Source: Mycolicibacterium hodleri (GTDB lineage Bacteria > Actinomycetota > Actinomycetes > Mycobacteriales > Mycobacteriaceae). From it: 59,317 bases of DNA. The notes beneath the pieces are model-generated. The model was given only the letters and a program-made list of their open reading frames with translations. It had not been told where the DNA came from and did no database searches. Shown piece by piece: positions 1-8,934 of this stretch; position 1 is the first letter of the stretch, and every line of letters starts with the position of its first letter. The stretch lies in NCBI RefSeq assembly GCF_025822245.1, contig NZ_JACKTL010000078.1:1-59317 (forward strand), written 5' to 3'. A program made the position numbers and the translations under genes.

Positions 1-61
<61 letters not shown>

Positions 62-1117
62 CTAGGTGCGTGCGCGGCGCGCTGCGGACTTGGCCCGCCG
101 AACCGACTTGCGCGACGGAGCCAGTTCGTCGGCCGTCGGCAATCGCATCGACAGCAGACCGGCGTAGGTGTCGGCGGCGACCTCGACGCGGCGGACCGTG
201 ACGTGAACCGGCGTCCACCCGCCGTCGAGCGCCCGGAGCCGCAAGACGTGCGCGGCTTCCCCCGAGTCGAATTCGACTGCCATCGCGGCCATTTCCGGCG
301 CGTCGTCGGGGTGGACGATGGGGTCGTCGCCCTCCCGCGCGTGCCAATCGAAGAACGGGCAGGGCTCGTCGAGCCACTTCAGCAGCTTCCACGTGTTCAG
401 GTCGACCAGCGCACGGTGCACGCCGGGTTGAGCCAGGCCGCTGAGGATCCGTTGGGCGAGGTCGTCGGTCCGTTGCCCGGGCTCGTCGCTTGCGGCGCGC
501 CAGTTCATCGCGCGGCAGATCAACCGCTCCCGACCGGCCTCGTCGGCTTCCTCGAGCACCCTGGCCGCGAATCCGACCGTGATCTGCTTGCCCTTGTAGT
601 CCTCGATGTCCCAGGTGCTGCAGAACGTCCGGCCCGCCTCCGGCTTGATGGCCACCGCCAGCACCCGGGCCTCGTCCGGGTTGAGGTTCCGCGAGGGCAG
701 GTCCTCGGCGAAGGCTCGACCCTGGGTGGCCTCGGTGGTGGGGTCCAGCCCGCTGTTCATCAGCGACTCGGGGGTGTCGGTTGCAATGCCGTTCGTCAGG
801 TCCCACTTCAGGGGACCGGGCAGCACGCGGTCCGGGGGATCCTCGTCCAGTGGGCCGACCCACACGTGAACGCCGTGAATCCGACCGTCGGTCATCTGCA
901 CGACCTCGGTGCGGATCACCCGGTCGCTCTTGGGGGTCAGGCTGCTCAGCGGCTTGCCCGCCCGCACGGTCTCGTTGATGGCCGTCTGCACCGCCATCAG
1001 GTTCGGATTCCTCCGCAGAAAGGCGCTGACCGGCACGAGGTTCCTCGTGTGCTGCCCCTCGGCGACGACGGCTGGTTCGGCGCCAAGTGTCTCCACCAGA
1101 AGCCAGTCCTGCGTCAT
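62..1117 (-). CDS. Rv3651-like GAF/PAS-type sensor protein
   Basis: A 351-residue protein that reads like the mycobacterial Rv3651 family (about 345 aa), described as stacked GAF- and PAS-like folds. The ligand and partner are unknown. The N-terminus has the family-like stretch MTQDWLLVETLG. There is no signal peptide or membrane segment, so it is probably cytosolic. The C-terminus is a short basic tail (residues about 336-351, rich in Arg and Lys). The ATG start is supported by a TAGGAT box six bases upstream on the same strand. The stop codon lies directly against the poly-G run at the window edge, so the gene looks complete. It sits next to the helicase gene, as Rv3651 sits near Rv3649 in M. 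tuberculosis. The family call comes from memory of the sequence, not from an alignment. Confidence 0.75.
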   Translation of the reverse strand: MTQDWLLVETLGAEPAVVAEGQHTRNLVPVSAFLRRNPNLMAVQTAINETVRAGKPLSSLTPKSDRVIRTEVVQMTDGRIHGVHVWVGPLDEDPPDRVLPGPLKWDLTNGIATDTPESLMNSGLDPTTEATQGRAFAEDLPSRNLNPDEARVLAVAIKPEAGRTFCSTWDIEDYKGKQITVGFAARVLEEADEAGRERLICRAMNWRAASDEPGQRTDDLAQRILSGLAQPGVHRALVDLNTWKLLKWLDEPCPFFDWHAREGDDPIVHPDDAPEMAAMAVEFDSGEAAHVLRLRALDGGWTPVHVTVRRVEVAADTYAGLLSMRLPTADELAPSRKSVRRAKSAARRART

Positions 1118-1123
1118 GCCCTC

Positions 1124-1129
1124 ATCCTA
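1124..1129 (-). promoter_or_regulatory. -10 box TAGGAT, probably leaderless
   Basis: TAGGAT on the minus strand ends six bases before the ATG of the Rv3651-like gene. The TANNNT-N6-ATG layout is typical of mycobacterial leaderless promoters. No clear -35 was found. Confidence 0.5.
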
Positions 1130-1277
1130 GGCGCCGGCGCCAGGGGGCTTAGCCGGAGCGCGCGCCCACAACCAGAATCCGACGGCATTCGTGCAGCGTG
1201 GGCAGGGTCGCAGACAATGTGCGACGGGGTGAAGTTGGTTGCGCCGCCCCGAGCCGGGCGCGGTGTTGGCGGTCGTC

Positions 1278-3650
1278 TCACCCCGGGTGCTTGGCCAATT
1301 CGTCGAGCACCAGCCTCAGCACCGTGATCGCACCGGCCTTGTCGAGGGGATCGTTGCCGTTGCCGCACTTCGGCGACTGCACGCACGACGGGCAGCCCGA
1401 GGGACACTCGCACGATTCGATCGCCGACGCCGTGGCCTCCCACCAGGTGTTGATCTGCCGGTACCCGCGGTCGGCGAAGCCCGCGCCGCCCGGATGGCCG
1501 TCGTAGACGAAGATCGTCGGCGTCCCCGACTCCGGGCCCACCGCCGTCGACACGCCGCCGATGTCACCGCGGTCGCAGCTCGCGACCAGGGGGAGCAACC
1601 CGATCGCCGCATGCTCGGCGGCGTGCAGCGACCCCGGCACCCGGACGTCGTCGACGCCGCTGTCCGCCAACGCCTCCGGCTCGATCGTGCACATGACCGC
1701 CATGGTCTCCAGCGTCTGGGTGGGCATGTCGAGGTCGACGAAGTCGATTACCTCGCCGTTCATCCGCCGGCGCAGGAAGCCGATCACGGTGTGGCTCACC
1801 GAGACCGGCACGATGCCGACGGTGATCGGACCTCTCGTGTGCCGCTCCCCGGGACCGGTCACGGCCACGTCGGTCAACTCCCGAGCCGAGGTGGAGTAGC
1901 CGGGGTCGTCGGCGTGGACGAAGGCGATGCCGTCCTCGAAGTCGAGCGAGTCGACCACGTAGGTCTCGCCCTGGTGCAGGTAGACCGCACCGGGATGGAT
2001 CGACGACGGTGCCTGGCCCGCGCCGGTGCTGCCCAGCATTCGACCCGTGCCGGTCTCGACGATGGCGATCTGCCCGCCGGTGGACCCGCGGATGTCCACG
2101 GCGGGGTGGGGATCCAACCCGGGCGCGGGATAGTAGCCGGCGGCACGACGCCGGAGCAGGCTGTCGTCGACCAGGGCGTCGGCCACCGCCTCGGCGTTCC
2201 AGGTCCGCACCTCGGCCTCGGTGAGAGGCAATTCGGTTGCCGCGCACAGCAACTGGGGACCCAGGACGTAGGGGTTGGTCGGATCGATCACCACGCGTTC
2301 GATGGGCTTGTCCAACAACGCCGCGGGGTGGTGCACCAGGTAGGTGTCCAGCGGATCGTCCCTGGCGATCAACACGATCAGGGCGCTCTGCCCACGTCGT
2401 CCCGCCCGCCCCGCCTGCTGCCAGAACGACGCCACCGTGCCGGGGAACCCGGCCAGCACCACCGCGTCGAGGCCTGCGATGTCGACCCCCAACTCGAGGG
2501 CGTTGGTGGTGGCCAGACCGCGTAGCTCGCCGTCGGACAGGGCGCGCTCCAGGGCACGCCGGTCCTCGGCGAGATATCCGGCGCGATAGGACGCCACCAG
2601 GTGGGCGAGGTCGGGTGCGACGTCCTCCAGTCGCGCCCGCGCCCCCAGGGCGGTGAGCTCCGCGCCGCGTCGGGACCTGACGAAGGTCAACGTCCTCGCG
2701 CCCTCGGCGATCAGATCGGCCATCACCCGTGACGCCTCCGATCCCGCGGAACGTCGTACCGGAGCGCCGTTCTCGCCCGTGATGTCGTCGCGCAGAGCGG
2801 GTTCCCACAGCGCCACGGTCCGGCCGCCCTGCGGTGAGCCGTCGTCTGTCACCTCGGCGACGGTGTGGCCCAACAACTCCGACGCGGTGGCGGCGGGTGC
2901 GGACGTGGTCGCGCTGGCGAAGACGACGGTCGGGCCGCCGCCGTCGGGGGAGTACCGCTCGCACAGGCGCACCAGGCGGCGCAGCACCATCGCCACGTTG
3001 GAGCCGAAGATGCCACGGTAGTAATGGCATTCGTCGACCACCACGTACTTCAGGTTGCGCAGGAACACCGCCCAACGGGGATGGTTGCGCAGCAGCGACA
3101 GGTGGATCATGTCGGGGTTGGAGAAGATCCACCGCGACCGTTCGCGGGCCAGCCGTCGCGCGTCGTTGGAGCTGTCCCCGTCATACGGACTCGGCGCCAC
3201 GTCACGCAACCGGGGGACCGCGTTGGTCAGCGCCTGCGCGGCCCGCAACTGGTCGTGGCCGAGGGCCTTGGTCGGCGAAAGGTACAGCGCCCGGGCCCGC
3301 GGGTCCGCCGCGAGTGTCGTCAGGATCGGCAACTGATAGGCCAGCGACTTGCCCGACGCGGTACCGGTGCTGAGCACCACGTGCCGGCCGGAGTGGGCGA
3401 GGTCGGCCGCGGCCGCCTGGTGGGACCAGGGCTGCGTGACGCCGCGGTCGACGAATGCCGCGACGACGTCCGGGTCGGCCCATGGCGGCCAGGGTTGGGT
3501 CCGGGCCCGCCGGGGCGCCAGATCGGCCACGTGGCGCAGCGGATGCTCGTCGAACTCGGTGCCCTCGACGGCGCGGGCGAGCAGCTCGCGGCCGAAGTCC
3601 GACACCCCCTCAGCCACGCTCCCCCCTCTCGACGTCGTCGACCACTCCAT
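1278..3650 (-). CDS. DEAD/DEAH-box helicase of the MrfA/Rv3649 type (DUF1998)
   Basis: A 790-residue superfamily 2 DNA helicase. Visible motifs are a Walker A (STGTASGKS, about residue 95), a DECH box in VVDECHYYRG, and the arginine-finger motif QAGRAGRRGQ. The C-terminus carries four clustered cysteines in CECPSGCPSCVQSPKCG, as in Bacillus MrfA, where such proteins act in mitomycin-type adduct repair. M. tuberculosis Rv3649 (about 771 aa) is the evident counterpart. The gene is divergent from the Rv3647c-like gene, with only 65 bp between the starts. The role in excision of DNA damage is inferred from the family. No promoter could be recognised. Confidence 0.88.
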   Translation of the reverse strand: MEWSTTSRGGSVAEGVSDFGRELLARAVEGTEFDEHPLRHVADLAPRRARTQPWPPWADPDVVAAFVDRGVTQPWSHQAAAADLAHSGRHVVLSTGTASGKSLAYQLPILTTLAADPRARALYLSPTKALGHDQLRAAQALTNAVPRLRDVAPSPYDGDSSNDARRLARERSRWIFSNPDMIHLSLLRNHPRWAVFLRNLKYVVVDECHYYRGIFGSNVAMVLRRLVRLCERYSPDGGGPTVVFASATTSAPAATASELLGHTVAEVTDDGSPQGGRTVALWEPALRDDITGENGAPVRRSAGSEASRVMADLIAEGARTLTFVRSRRGAELTALGARARLEDVAPDLAHLVASYRAGYLAEDRRALERALSDGELRGLATTNALELGVDIAGLDAVVLAGFPGTVASFWQQAGRAGRRGQSALIVLIARDDPLDTYLVHHPAALLDKPIERVVIDPTNPYVLGPQLLCAATELPLTEAEVRTWNAEAVADALVDDSLLRRRAAGYYPAPGLDPHPAVDIRGSTGGQIAIVETGTGRMLGSTGAGQAPSSIHPGAVYLHQGETYVVDSLDFEDGIAFVHADDPGYSTSARELTDVAVTGPGERHTRGPITVGIVPVSVSHTVIGFLRRRMNGEVIDFVDLDMPTQTLETMAVMCTIEPEALADSGVDDVRVPGSLHAAEHAAIGLLPLVASCDRGDIGGVSTAVGPESGTPTIFVYDGHPGGAGFADRGYRQINTWWEATASAIESCECPSGCPSCVQSPKCGNGNDPLDKAGAITVLRLVLDELAKHPG

Positions 3651-3702
3651 GATCGTCCATGGCCGCGCGGCCCGGTGTCGCGGCGGGAAAGCCTCGCTGG
3701 CC

Positions 3703-3708
3703 TACTGT
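3703..3708 (+). promoter_or_regulatory. -10 box TACTGT, leaderless layout
   Basis: TACTGT lies seven bases before GTG 3716. It supports that GTG as both transcription and translation start of the Rv3647c-like gene, over the upstream in-frame ATG at 3659. Confidence 0.5.
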
Positions 3709-3715
3709 CGGGATC

Positions 3716-4309
3716 GTGAGCCAGCTGTCCTTCTTCTCGGCAGAGGCGGTGCCGCCTGCGGTCGCCGACCTGACCGGGATCCTGGCTGCGCCGGGTCAGG
3801 TGGTGGTCGTCGGCCAGGGTGACGACCGGGCCGCCCGCCTGTCGGTCGTGGTCGACGCGGAGTGGCGCGCGGAGGCGCTGGCCGAGATGATCGCCGACGC
3901 GGGATTGGTGCCGGAGATCGGGCGGACGGACGAGAACACCCCGCTGGTGCGGACGGCGCCCGACCCCCGGCTGTCGGCCATTGCGAAGAACTGGACGCGC
4001 GGCGCGGTGAAGACCGTCCCGCCCCAGTGGTTGCCCGGCCCGCGCGAGCTGCGGGCGTGGACCCTGGCCGCCGGAGTGCCCGAGGCGGACCGGTACCTCC
4101 TCGGACTGGACCCGCACGCCCCGGATACGCATACCGCACTCGCGGCGGCGATGATGAGGGTAGGAATAGCACCAACCTTGATTGGTACTCGCGGGGCGCA
4201 CCCGGCGCTGCGGATCAGCGGCCGCAGACGCCTATCGCGCCTGGTAGAGAACGTGGGGGAACCACCGGAGGACCCTGAGGCGTTTCACAGCTGGCCGCAC
4301 TCGCGGTGA
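3716..4309 (+). CDS. Conserved hypothetical protein, Rv3647c-like
   Basis: A 197-residue protein starting VSQLSFFSAEA. It resembles M. tuberculosis Rv3647c (about 192 aa) in length and position just before topA. No catalytic motif is recognised. A conserved-looking middle reads KTVPPQWLPGPRELRAW, and there is no signal peptide or membrane segment. An ATG at 3659 would add 19 residues, but the TACTGT box seven bases before GTG 3716 lies inside that extension and favours the shorter form. In M. tuberculosis the cold-shock gene cspA lies between this gene and the helicase. Here only 65 bp separate them and no cspA is present. Function unknown. Confidence 0.8.
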   Translation: MSQLSFFSAEAVPPAVADLTGILAAPGQVVVVGQGDDRAARLSVVVDAEWRAEALAEMIADAGLVPEIGRTDENTPLVRTAPDPRLSAIAKNWTRGAVKTVPPQWLPGPRELRAWTLAAGVPEADRYLLGLDPHAPDTHTALAAAMMRVGIAPTLIGTRGAHPALRISGRRRLSRLVENVGEPPEDPEAFHSWPHSR

Positions 4310-4316
4310 GCTCCAT

Positions 4317-4345
4317 GGACGGAGCCAGTTTGCGTAGGCTCGTCC
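4317..4345 (+). terminator. Bulged hairpin between Rv3647c-like gene and topA
   Basis: GGAC-(G)-GAGCC pairs with GGCTC-GTCC across a 10-base loop, starting eight bases after the stop codon. There is no T run, so it is at best a weak terminator or a leader structure of topA. Confidence 0.3.
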
Positions 4346-4438
4346 GTAGTGCCAAATTGTCAGTTGCCGCGGGCTGGTGGGACGACTGATTCAGTGGTCC
4401 CGCGCTTTCGGCAACATAGAAGTGGAGCGTAAACACAG

Positions 4439-7255
4439 TTGGCTGACCAGGACGGTGGCAGCGGCAACGGCAGGGTTCGGCGACTCGTCATAGTCGAGTC
4501 GCCCACCAAGGCGCGCAAGATCGCAGGCTATCTGGGATCGAACTACATCGTGGAATCGTCGCGTGGACACATCCGCGACCTGCCACGAGCGGCCGCCGAC
4601 GTGCCCGCGAAGTACAAGACCGAGCCGTGGGCGCGCCTCGGGGTCAACGTCGACGCCGACTTCGAACCGCTCTACATCATCAGCCCCGAGAAGAAGAGCA
4701 CCGTCGCCGAACTGAAGGCGCTGCTCAAGGACGTCGACGAGCTGTACCTTGCGACGGACGGTGACCGGGAGGGCGAGGCGATCGCCTGGCACCTGCTGGA
4801 AACCCTCAAGCCGCGCATCCCCGTCAAGCGGATGGTGTTCCACGAGATCACCGAGTCGGCCATCCGGGCCGCCGCCGACGACCCCCGCGACCTCGACATC
4901 GACCTGGTCGACGCGCAGGAGACCCGCCGCATCCTCGACCGCCTCTACGGCTACGAGGTCAGCCCCGTGCTCTGGAAGAAGGTCGCGCCGAAGCTGTCGG
5001 CCGGCCGGGTCCAGTCGGTGGCCACGCGGATCATCGTGCAGCGCGAACGCGAGCGCATGGCGTTCCGCAGCGCCGGGTACTGGGACGTCACCGCCGAACT
5101 CGACGCGTCGGTCTCCGACGCGGAGGCGTCACCGCCGAAGTTCACCGCCAAGCTCAACTCGGTCGACGGCAAGCGCGTGGCCAGCGGTCGCGACTTCGAC
5201 TCCCTCGGCGGTCTGCGCAAGCCCGACGAGGTGCTGGTGCTCACCGAGCAGGCGGCGTCGGCGTTGGCCGGCAACCTGCGCGGCGCGCAGCTCAGCGTCG
5301 CGTCGGTCGAACAGAAGCCGTACACCCGCCGGCCTTACCCGCCGTTCATGACGTCGACGCTGCAGCAGGAGGCCGGCCGCAAGCTGCGCTTCTCCTCGGA
5401 GCGCACGATGAGCATCGCGCAGCGGTTGTACGAGAACGGCTACATCACCTACATGCGTACCGACTCGACGACGCTGTCGGAGACGGCGATCAACGCGGCC
5501 CGCAACCAGGCCAGGCAGCTCTACGGCGAGGAGTACGTCCACCCGACGGCCCGCCAGTACACCCGCAAGGTGAAGAACGCGCAGGAGGCCCACGAGGCCA
5601 TCAGGCCGTCGGGCGACGTGTTCCAGACCCCCGGGCAGCTGCACTCCGCGCTGGACAACGACGAGTTCCGGCTCTACGAGCTGATCTGGCAGCGCACCGT
5701 GGCCTCGCAGATGGCCGACGCGCGGGGGACGACGCTGAGCCTGCGCATCGCCGGCGCCGCCAGTTCGGGCGAGCAGGTCGTGTTCAGCGCCAGCGGTCGC
5801 ACCATCACCTTCGCCGGCTTCCTGAAGGCCTACGTCGAGAGTCTCGACGAGCAGGCCGGCGGCGAGGCCGACGACGCCGAGAGCCGCCTGCCCAACCTGA
5901 CGCAGGGGCAGCGGGTCGACGCATCCGACCTGACCGCCGACGGGCACACCACCAGTCCGCCCGCGCGCTACACCGAGGCGTCGCTGATCAAGTCCCTCGA
6001 AGAGCTGGGCATCGGCCGTCCGTCGACCTACTCGTCGATCATCAAGACGATCCAGGATCGCGGCTACGTCCACAAGAAGGGCAGCGCGCTGGTCCCGTCG
6101 TGGGTGGCGTTCGCCGTCATCGGGTTGCTCGAGCAGCACTTCGGTCGCCTGGTGGACTACGACTTCACCGCGGCCATGGAGGACGAGCTCGACGAGATCG
6201 CCTCGGGCAACGAGCGACGAACCAACTGGCTCAACAACTTCTACTTCGGCGGCGACCACGGCGTGGACGGCTCGATCGCCCGCGCCGGTGGGCTGAAGAA
6301 GCTGGTCGGCGGCAACCTCGAGGAGATCGACGCGCGAGTCGTCAACTCCATCAAGCTGTTCGACGACGACCAAGGCCGGGCGATCAACGTCCGCGTCGGC
6401 CGCAACGGGCCGTACCTGGAGCGGATGATCCCCGATCCGGACAACCCGGGTGAGCTCAAGCCGCAGCGGGCCAACCTCAAGGACGAGCTGACCCCCGACG
6501 AGCTGACCCTCGAGCTCGCCGAGAAGCTGTTCTCCACCCCGCAGGAGGGGCGTTCACTCGGCGTCGACCCCGAGTCCGGCCACGAAATCGTGGCCAAGGA
6601 CGGGCGATACGGGCCGTACGTCACCGAGGTGCTGCCCGCGCCGCCGGAGGAGCCCGACGACGGTGCGCCTGCGAAGAAGGGCAAGAAGCCGCCGGTGGGT
6701 CCCAAGCCGCGGACGGGTTCCCTGCTGCAGTCGATGGATCTGGAGACGATCACTCTCGACGACGCGCTGAAGCTGCTGTCGCTGCCCCGCGTCGTCGGCG
6801 TCGACCCCTCGAACAACGAGGAGATCACCGCGCAGAACGGCCGCTACGGCCCATACCTGAAGCGCGGCACCGACTCTCGTTCGTTGGCCAACGAGGAGCA
6901 GATGTTCACCATCACCCTCGAGGAAGCGCTGAAGATCTACTCGGAGCCCAAGCGGCGCGGCCGGCAGGGCGCCGCGACGCCTCCGCTGCGCGAGTTGGGC
7001 AACGACCCGGTGTCGGAGAAGCCGATGGTGATCAAGGACGGCCGTTTCGGTCCGTACGTCACCGACGGCGAGACCAATGCCAGCCTCCGCAAGGGCGACG
7101 ACGTCATGTCGATCACCGACGGCCGGGCCTCTGAACTGCTGGCCGACCGTCGTGCGCGTGGACCCGTCAAGAAGAAGGCGCCCGCCAAGAAGGCCGTCAA
7201 GAAGACGCCCGCGAAGAAGGCGCCCGCCAAGAAGGCCGCGGCCAAGAAGGGCTAG
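4439..7255 (+). CDS. topA: DNA topoisomerase I
   Basis: A type IA topoisomerase of 938 residues that relaxes negative supercoils (M. tuberculosis TopA is about 934). The Toprim domain opens with RLVIVESPTKARKIAGYLG (residues about 15-33). The active-site Tyr338 lies in GYITYMRTDST. Several C-terminal repeats with the pattern GRYGPYV / GRFGPYV follow (about residues 650-890), as in the zinc-free mycobacterial enzyme. The last 30 residues are a KKAPAKK-type lysine/alanine repeat that should bind DNA. The start is TTG 4439, preceded by GGAG 11 bases upstream, and the next in-frame sequence is the family N-terminus. Its 3' end overlaps the convergent cyclase gene by four bases. Confidence 0.98.
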   Translation: MADQDGGSGNGRVRRLVIVESPTKARKIAGYLGSNYIVESSRGHIRDLPRAAADVPAKYKTEPWARLGVNVDADFEPLYIISPEKKSTVAELKALLKDVDELYLATDGDREGEAIAWHLLETLKPRIPVKRMVFHEITESAIRAAADDPRDLDIDLVDAQETRRILDRLYGYEVSPVLWKKVAPKLSAGRVQSVATRIIVQRERERMAFRSAGYWDVTAELDASVSDAEASPPKFTAKLNSVDGKRVASGRDFDSLGGLRKPDEVLVLTEQAASALAGNLRGAQLSVASVEQKPYTRRPYPPFMTSTLQQEAGRKLRFSSERTMSIAQRLYENGYITYMRTDSTTLSETAINAARNQARQLYGEEYVHPTARQYTRKVKNAQEAHEAIRPSGDVFQTPGQLHSALDNDEFRLYELIWQRTVASQMADARGTTLSLRIAGAASSGEQVVFSASGRTITFAGFLKAYVESLDEQAGGEADDAESRLPNLTQGQRVDASDLTADGHTTSPPARYTEASLIKSLEELGIGRPSTYSSIIKTIQDRGYVHKKGSALVPSWVAFAVIGLLEQHFGRLVDYDFTAAMEDELDEIASGNERRTNWLNNFYFGGDHGVDGSIARAGGLKKLVGGNLEEIDARVVNSIKLFDDDQGRAINVRVGRNGPYLERMIPDPDNPGELKPQRANLKDELTPDELTLELAEKLFSTPQEGRSLGVDPESGHEIVAKDGRYGPYVTEVLPAPPEEPDDGAPAKKGKKPPVGPKPRTGSLLQSMDLETITLDDALKLLSLPRVVGVDPSNNEEITAQNGRYGPYLKRGTDSRSLANEEQMFTITLEEALKIYSEPKRRGRQGAATPPLRELGNDPVSEKPMVIKDGRFGPYVTDGETNASLRKGDDVMSITDGRASELLADRRARGPVKKKAPAKKAVKKTPAKKAPAKKAAAKKG

Positions 7256-8841
7256 TTCTGCGCCTGGCTCGAAACCCGCCGGGACGCCGCCAGATTGAGT
7301 GGCCTGGCCAACTGGGTGGGTGCACCACGGCCACGCAGTTCGACGATCTCGCCGACGTCCCAGCGCAACGCCTCGGCGTCGAGGGCGCCGCTCACCGCGA
7401 TGGCCGACGCCAGTACGTGGCCTTCTTCGAGCTTCGCCAGCTCGGTGAGCCGGGCGGCCTCGTTGACCGGGTCGCCGATGACGGTGTACTCGAATCGGGC
7501 CTGGGCGCCGATGTGACCGGCGATGGCCCGGCCCGCGGACACCCCGATGCCAAAGTCGGTCTGGCCCAACACCTCGATGAGTTCGTCGTGCAGTTCCCGG
7601 GAAGCGGCCAGCGCCGCACCGGAGGCGTCGGGGTGCTCGATCGGGGCGCCGAAGATGGCGAGTGCGGCGTCACCCTGGAACTTGTTGACGAATCCGCCGT
7701 GCCGGTTGACGCTGTCGACGATGACGCGGAAGAACTCGTTGAGGAGGCTGACGACCTCGGCCGCGGGTCGGGTCGAGGCGAGCTGGGTGGACCCCACCAG
7801 GTCGACGAACAGGACGGCGACGTCGCGTTCCTGGCCGCCCAGCTCGGTGCCGCGTTCGAGCGCGCGACGGGCGACGTCCTCGCCGACGTAGCGGCCGAAG
7901 AGGTCCCGGAGGCGTTGTCGTTCGGCGAGGTCGCGGACCATGTCGTTGAATCCGGCTTGCAGCAGGCCCAATTCGCTGGCGTCGTAGATCTGCATGTGGG
8001 CGTTGTAGTTGCCGCGCTGCACCTCGCCGAGGGCCCAGCGCAGTTGACGCAGGGGGTCGGCGATCGACATGGCCACCAGCACCGTGCCGGCCAGCCCGAT
8101 GACCAGAGCGGCGACGGCCAGCAGCAGGATCGGGGTGTTGAGGCGCTGCGCGGGTGCGGTCAGTATCTCGAACTTGCTGGCCACCAGCGCCAGCACGATG
8201 GCGAGGATCGGCACGCCGGTCGACAGCACCCAGGTGAGCACCTGCCGCTGGATCACCCCGGGCGCCTTGAAGCTCTCGGGGACCCCGCCCCGCAACGCGG
8301 CGACGGCGACGGGCCGCAGCACGCGCTCGGACTGCAGGTACCCGATGATGGCGGTCGCGGTGGCGCCGAGGGCGGCGGCCACGGCGACCACGGGCGCCGA
8401 CCGGCTGGCGACGGGCCAGCTGGCGACGATGAACACGATCGAGCCGAGGAACCAGTTCGAGACGTTGATCACGGACCGGTAGAAGGGCATCCTCAGGGCC
8501 CGCACGCGGGCCAGGTCGGTCACCGCTGGGTCACCACCCCCGAGCAGGCTGTCGCGGCGCTGCCAGCGGATCACCGGAATCAGCAGTCGCAGGGTCAGCC
8601 AGGACAGGATCGTGAACGACACGAACAGGTAGCCCAGGAAGACGGCCAGGTTGAGGGTGGGGAGGTCCTGGAGCTGGATGCGGTCCTCCGCGGGCAGCCC
8701 GAACCGCAGGAAGCCGAGCACGAACAGGGCGCCGATGATGTCGGCCTGCAGCATGCCGAGGGTGAACACCGGCCACGGCGTACGCGCGACCCACCGAACG
8801 AAGGCGGTGATACGCCCCATCGGTGGTGTCGGCCCGGTCAT
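7252..8841 (-). CDS. Membrane-bound class III adenylate cyclase, Rv3645-like
   Basis: A 529-residue protein predicted to make cyclic AMP from ATP at the inner membrane. The N-terminal half has about six hydrophobic segments (residues 15-265). A HAMP linker follows (about 265-320), then a class III cyclase domain (about 340-510). Key residues are present: metal-binding Asp in LFVDLVGST and in KFQGDAALAIFG, the purine-specifying Lys in NKFQGD, and the Asn/Arg pair in GDPVNEAARL. The domain is therefore probably active. M. tuberculosis Rv3645 (about 549 aa) has the same architecture and position. The start has a TACGGT box six bases upstream. The gene is convergent with topA (4-bp overlap) and divergent from holB. 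Confidence 0.92.
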   Translation of the reverse strand: MTGPTPPMGRITAFVRWVARTPWPVFTLGMLQADIIGALFVLGFLRFGLPAEDRIQLQDLPTLNLAVFLGYLFVSFTILSWLTLRLLIPVIRWQRRDSLLGGGDPAVTDLARVRALRMPFYRSVINVSNWFLGSIVFIVASWPVASRSAPVVAVAAALGATATAIIGYLQSERVLRPVAVAALRGGVPESFKAPGVIQRQVLTWVLSTGVPILAIVLALVASKFEILTAPAQRLNTPILLLAVAALVIGLAGTVLVAMSIADPLRQLRWALGEVQRGNYNAHMQIYDASELGLLQAGFNDMVRDLAERQRLRDLFGRYVGEDVARRALERGTELGGQERDVAVLFVDLVGSTQLASTRPAAEVVSLLNEFFRVIVDSVNRHGGFVNKFQGDAALAIFGAPIEHPDASGAALAASRELHDELIEVLGQTDFGIGVSAGRAIAGHIGAQARFEYTVIGDPVNEAARLTELAKLEEGHVLASAIAVSGALDAEALRWDVGEIVELRGRGAPTQLARPLNLAASRRVSSQAQN

Positions 8842-8847
8842 CCGTCA

Positions 8848-8853
8848 ACCGTA
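8848..8853 (-). promoter_or_regulatory. -10 box TACGGT, leaderless layout
   Basis: TACGGT on the minus strand, then six bases, then the ATG of the cyclase gene (first base 8841). It supports this start codon. Confidence 0.5.
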
Positions 8854-8920
8854 TCGGTCCACGGCCGTCGGCACGGGCGCTGCCGTCGAGGTCGTCGGTG
8901 TAGGTGTCGGCCGCGACCAC

Positions 8921-8926
8921 TAGGGT
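8921..8926 (+). promoter_or_regulatory. -10 box TAGGGT before holB
   Basis: TAGGGT is followed after eight bases by ATG 8935. It is compatible with a leaderless or near-leaderless transcript, and no good -35 was seen. Confidence 0.4.
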
Positions 8927-8934
8927 GGCGCCTG

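Noticed and set aside
1239..2525. 428-codon plus-strand frame inside the helicase gene
   Set aside because: No family motif; Arg/Asp/His/Gly-rich shadow of the helicase reading frame. The same applies to other long opposite-strand frames such as 45722-47923 and 48818-50458.
7417..8934. Upstream extension of the holB frame over the cyclase gene
   Set aside because: Antisense to the cyclase, with no coding character. The family N-terminus begins at ATG 8935, behind a -10-like box.
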